Of a DNA stretch of 16,137 bases, positions 14,060 to 16,137 are shown piece by piece (position 1 is the first letter of the stretch; each line of letters begins with the position of its first letter). This DNA comes from an uncultured Chloroflexota bacterium (lineage in GTDB: Bacteria > Chloroflexota > Dehalococcoidia > Lucifugimonadales > CAJWER01). Where the stretch lies: assembly GCA_913030785.1 (NCBI GenBank), contig CAJWER010000041.1:1-16137 (forward strand), read 5' to 3'. The notes under the pieces were generated by a model. It searched no databases and had not been told where the DNA came from. It was given only the letters and a program-made list of their open reading frames with translations. The translations under genes were made by a program, and so were the position numbers.

Positions 14060-15098
14060 TTGTCGTCACCTCTTGCGGCGGATGGTGCAGGAAGCAGCTT
14101 ACGCCCTGCGATGTCCCGCTAATGGGCTGGAAAGTTGGAACGTGCTGGTCGCAGGTCCCTTCCATGAACGAAGGGCAACGGGGTCGGAATGTGCATCCCG
14201 ATGGCCGGTTGAACGGGTGCGGGATGGTGCCCTCAATGGATGGCAGCCTCTCCCCGCCCTTGGAATAGATGCTTGGGATTGACCGGAGCAGACCCTGGGT
14301 GTACGGGTGCTGAGGGTTGTGGAACAGATCGTCGACCGGGCCTGATTCTGCCTCGCGACCCAGGTACATGACCACCACATCGTCCGCCATTTCGGCGATC
14401 ACGCCTAGGTTGTGCGTGATCAGGATCACGGCCATGCCGTTTTTCTCCTGCAAATCACGCAGCAAGTCCAGTATCTGAGCCTGAGTCGTGACGTCAAGAG
14501 CCGTGGTAGGCTCATCAGCGATGAGCAGTTTCGGGTCGCAGGACAGCGCCATTGCGATCATCGCACGCTGCCTTAGTCCGCCGCTCAACTGGAACGAGTA
14601 TTCGCTAAGTCGTTGTCTTGGGCTCGGGACGCCGACCTGAGCGAGCAACTCCTCGGCCCTGTCATTGGCATCCTTCTTGCTGAGGTCCTGATGCAAGCGG
14701 ATCGCTTCTGTCAGCTGGTTGCCGATCGTGTGGACCGGGCTGAAGGAGGTCATCGGCTCCTGGAAAATCAGGGAGATGAAGTTGCCTCGGATAGAGCGTA
14801 TCACCTTGCCGTTTGGTACCTGTCTTGCTAGGTCAATGGTCTCCGCCGTTTCGTCGCTTGGATCCGACCGCCAGATTATCGAACCAGCCTCTACATGTCC
14901 CGGCTTGTCAATAATCCCAAGGATAGAGCGGCCTACGGTGCTCTTACCACACCCACTCTCTCCCACGATACCGAGGGTTTTGCCCTCGAATACGTCGAAA
15001 CTAAGACCATCGACTGCCCTCACAAGCCCTTCGTCCGTGGGGAAATACGTCTTTAACCCTTGGACCGATAGCAGGGGCTGAACACCATTTTCAGTCAT
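14049..15098 (-). CDS. Oligopeptide/dipeptide-type ABC transporter ATPase, OppD-like
   Basis: Partner ATPase of the OppF-like protein. Walker A is GESGCGKST (46-54), the Q-loop is LIFQEPMTSFSPVHTIGNQL (110-129), the signature is LSGGLRQR (171-178), Walker B is LLIADEP (191-197), and LITHNLG (226-232) holds the H-loop. The C-terminal extension starts near HPYTQGLLRSIP (264-275) and carries four cysteines (C302, C308, C316, C335), as in the partner. MTSFSPVHTIG and the order D before F support the D subunit. At 349 residues it is full length. It is first of the two-gene unit, with a strong promoter about 170 bases upstream and a 16-base palindrome in its predicted leader. AGGTG lies just before the ATG at 15098. 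The transmembrane and substrate-binding subunits must be encoded elsewhere or beyond the aldolase gene. Confidence 0.93.
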   Translation of the reverse strand: MTENGVQPLLSVQGLKTYFPTDEGLVRAVDGLSFDVFEGKTLGIVGESGCGKSTVGRSILGIIDKPGHVEAGSIIWRSDPSDETAETIDLARQVPNGKVIRSIRGNFISLIFQEPMTSFSPVHTIGNQLTEAIRLHQDLSKKDANDRAEELLAQVGVPSPRQRLSEYSFQLSGGLRQRAMIAMALSCDPKLLIADEPTTALDVTTQAQILDLLRDLQEKNGMAVILITHNLGVIAEMADDVVVMYLGREAESGPVDDLFHNPQHPYTQGLLRSIPSIYSKGGERLPSIEGTIPHPFNRPSGCTFRPRCPSFMEGTCDQHVPTFQPISGTSQGVSCFLHHPPQEVTTNGS

Positions 15099-15173
15099 GC
15101 GTCACCTACATCCCATGAGTGTCGGCTGACTCGTCTCCGAAATAGTTCGCACGAGACCGCCAGCCAATAGCCC

Positions 15174-15189
15174 GTCTTGAATTCAAGAC
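15174..15189. promoter_or_regulatory. Perfect 16-base palindrome, possible operator
   Basis: GTCTTGAATTCAAGAC is fully self-complementary with no spacer. It lies in the predicted oppD leader, about 75 bases from the ATG and 80 bases downstream of the predicted transcription start. Such symmetry is typical of sites for dimeric repressors; no candidate regulator gene is in the window. Confidence 0.45.
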
Positions 15190-15267
15190 CGTGGATATTG
15201 CGATCCTAGAGGTCAAGTAGGAGGCTCTCTACGACTTGGAAGCATCCTTTTCTACGACTGGCGCAAG

Positions 15268-15295
15268 ACTATAATAATAGCGCGCAGGCTGTCAA
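15268..15295 (-). promoter_or_regulatory. Sigma-70-type promoter for oppD-oppF
   Basis: On the - strand TTGACA (complement of 15290-15295) and TATAGT (complement of 15268-15273) are 16 bases apart, six and five matches to consensus. The predicted start is near 15261, giving a leader of about 160 bases. The AT-rich stretch around the -10 (ATAATAATAG on the + strand) stands out in this GC-rich DNA. A second TTGACA lies 16 bases upstream of the first, period to period. Confidence 0.7.
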
Positions 15296-15337
15296 GTACG
15301 ATCCGTGTCAACTCGCTTCCTTTTGCTTCCAGTGTCC

Positions 15338-15349
15338 CTCAACGTTGAG
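15338..15349. promoter_or_regulatory. Perfect 12-base palindrome, possible regulator site
   Basis: CTCAACGTTGAG is fully self-complementary and lies about 43 bases upstream of the oppD -35 box, a usual place for an activator or a second operator. It differs in sequence from the leader palindrome, although both contain TCAA/TTGA half-elements. Function is inferred from symmetry and place only. Confidence 0.35.
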
Positions 15350-15405
15350 TTGGAATTTGCACTCTTCGGGTTCCCACCCATCCTATTTTGTGACCGGTCC
15401 TATCG

Positions 15406-16137
15406 TTAAACCGGCATCGTTCGGCCGTACTTCCGTCGAATGGCGTTGGCCACGTCGGCGTTGGCCACGGGCAATATCTTGGCGCCTATCTCCTCGATCA
15501 GGTGCACGGCAATTTCCTCTTCGTCCATCGACTCGTCTCGCCAGCTACAGTAGAAGGCGCCGCCAGCCTTGTCGAAGGCAGACTTAATTGTGAGACGCGC
15601 GTTCTCCATGTGGGGCGGGTACGGGGCATCGTGTCCGTCCGGGTCACCGAAAGACATGGCCATGTCTCCCGGCCCCCACTCACCCCAGGAGATTCCAGGA
15701 ACGCCGGCTATGCGGTCTGCGTCCGGCAGACAGAAGCGGTCTTCTATTTTCAAGCCGAGAATCAACTCGCCTTCGGGGTTCAATGGCCACGGATCTGCCC
15801 GCCTGACGTACTCCGAGGGGTCAATTCCCCAGATGACCGCTGGCTGCGACTGGCCTCCGCCACCGCGGAGCCCTTCGGGGATGCCTTGTTCACGGCCAAT
15901 AGTTTGGAAAGGGTAGCGTGCCGTCGCCACGAACCACTTCACGGCCTCTGCACTACGTGCGTGAGTGTGGAGGAGTCCATGAATCCCGGTGGCCAGCGCG
16001 TGTCTTGTCTGCCATGCGTTGTACTGCACCTCCTCTGGCGTGATGCAGTTGGAGGGAAGCGTGCAGATCACCGTAGGCGTCGGGTGCCCGCTGGCTGTTG
16101 GCCCGCCATCCTTGAGCCCTTGCATGAATTTGTGCAA
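15406..16137 (-). CDS. HpcH/HpaI aldolase / citrate lyase family protein (5' end outside window)
   Basis: The fragment fits the HpcH/HpaI class II aldolase fold, whose members cleave or form 2-keto-3-deoxy acids using a divalent metal. Using window residue numbers, GIHGLLHTHARSAEAVK (51-67) and ARYPFQTIG (73-81) match the barrel core. LGLKIED (127-133) supplies the metal-binding Glu132, and WGEWGPGDMAMSFG (151-164) supplies Asp158. The frame runs off the window; the TTG at 16137 is an edge effect and the ATG five codons in would leave out the N-terminal barrel strands, so the true start lies beyond. The usual catalytic Arg of the PVVR strand is not evident: the matching stretch reads TVICTLPSN. 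This agrees with a divergent subfamily I remember carrying EWGPGDM, whose substrate is unclear to me. A 15-base tandem duplication lies near its C-terminus. It is followed by the oppD control region. Confidence 0.87.
   Translation of the reverse strand: MHKFMQGLKDGGPTASGHPTPTVICTLPSNCITPEEVQYNAWQTRHALATGIHGLLHTHARSAEAVKWFVATARYPFQTIGREQGIPEGLRGGGGQSQPAVIWGIDPSEYVRRADPWPLNPEGELILGLKIEDRFCLPDADRIAGVPGISWGEWGPGDMAMSFGDPDGHDAPYPPHMENARLTIKSAFDKAGGAFYCSWRDESMDEEEIAVHLIEEIGAKILPVANADVANAIRRKYGRTMPV
15442..15469. repeat. Tandem direct repeat near the aldolase C-terminus
   Basis: GGCGTTGGCCACG occurs at 15442-15454 and again at 15457-15469, a 13-base exact match with a 15-base period. In the protein it gives VANAD-VANAI (residues 224-233). 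It is in frame, so it looks like a small in-frame duplication rather than damage. Confidence 0.7.

Larger units (their letters stand above)
15099..15405. other. Control region ahead of the oppD-like gene
   Basis: This 307-base non-coding stretch lies between the aldolase stop and the oppD start, both - strand. It carries a consensus-like promoter (15268-15295), a second TTGACA (complement of 15306-15311), a 16-base perfect palindrome in the leader (15174-15189), a 12-base palindrome upstream (15338-15349) and an 8-base GACCGGTC (15392-15399). No terminator for the aldolase gene and no small gene were seen. Confidence 0.6.

Overview
The window is GC-rich, compact bacterial chromosome carrying mostly core genes. 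Families and gene content (CoaX/CoaBC, a GerW-like protein in a genome segment with no other sporulation gene, a PHP-type PolX next to SecA, orphan OppD/OppF, an HpcH-type aldolase of a subtype I associate with uncultured Chloroflexota) suggest a Chloroflexota lineage, perhaps Dehalococcoidia or marine SAR202. That assignment is inference from protein style, not from a marker search. No tRNA, rRNA, insertion sequence, CRISPR array or phage gene was found.

Layout. Positions 1-5199 read on the + strand: the 3' part of coaX, a 178-base spacer holding an inverted-repeat element with 9-base periodic arms, coaBC, a GerW/YtfJ-like gene 12 bases behind coaBC, a 305-base spacer with a good promoter, and valS. 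Positions 5209-11485 read on the - strand, in transcription order prs, secA, polX and an unrecognised gene whose start overlaps the polX stop by 8 bases. Positions 11486-11751 are a divergent control region between prs and a + strand amidohydrolase gene (11752-12897). A hairpin at 12924-12954 lies between that gene and the convergent oppF. Positions 13001-16137 read on the - strand: the 5'-truncated HpcH/HpaI-type aldolase, a 307-base spacer with a strong promoter and two perfect palindromes, then oppD and oppF overlapping by 11 bases.

How the genes work together. coaX and coaBC supply the first and the second-third steps of coenzyme A synthesis. valS, secA and prs are housekeeping genes. polX looks polymerase-dead by two active-site substitutions while its PHP nuclease site looks intact, and it is coupled to an unknown 242-residue protein. 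The amidohydrolase, the peptide/nickel-type transporter ATPases and the aldolase look like accessory catabolism and uptake genes. No permease or binding protein for the transporter lies in the window.

The points most worth a second look are the polymerase-dead PolX with its coupled partner, the inverted-repeat element before coaBC, the palindromes ahead of oppDF, the altered metal site of the amidohydrolase, and the altered catalytic positions in CoaBC.
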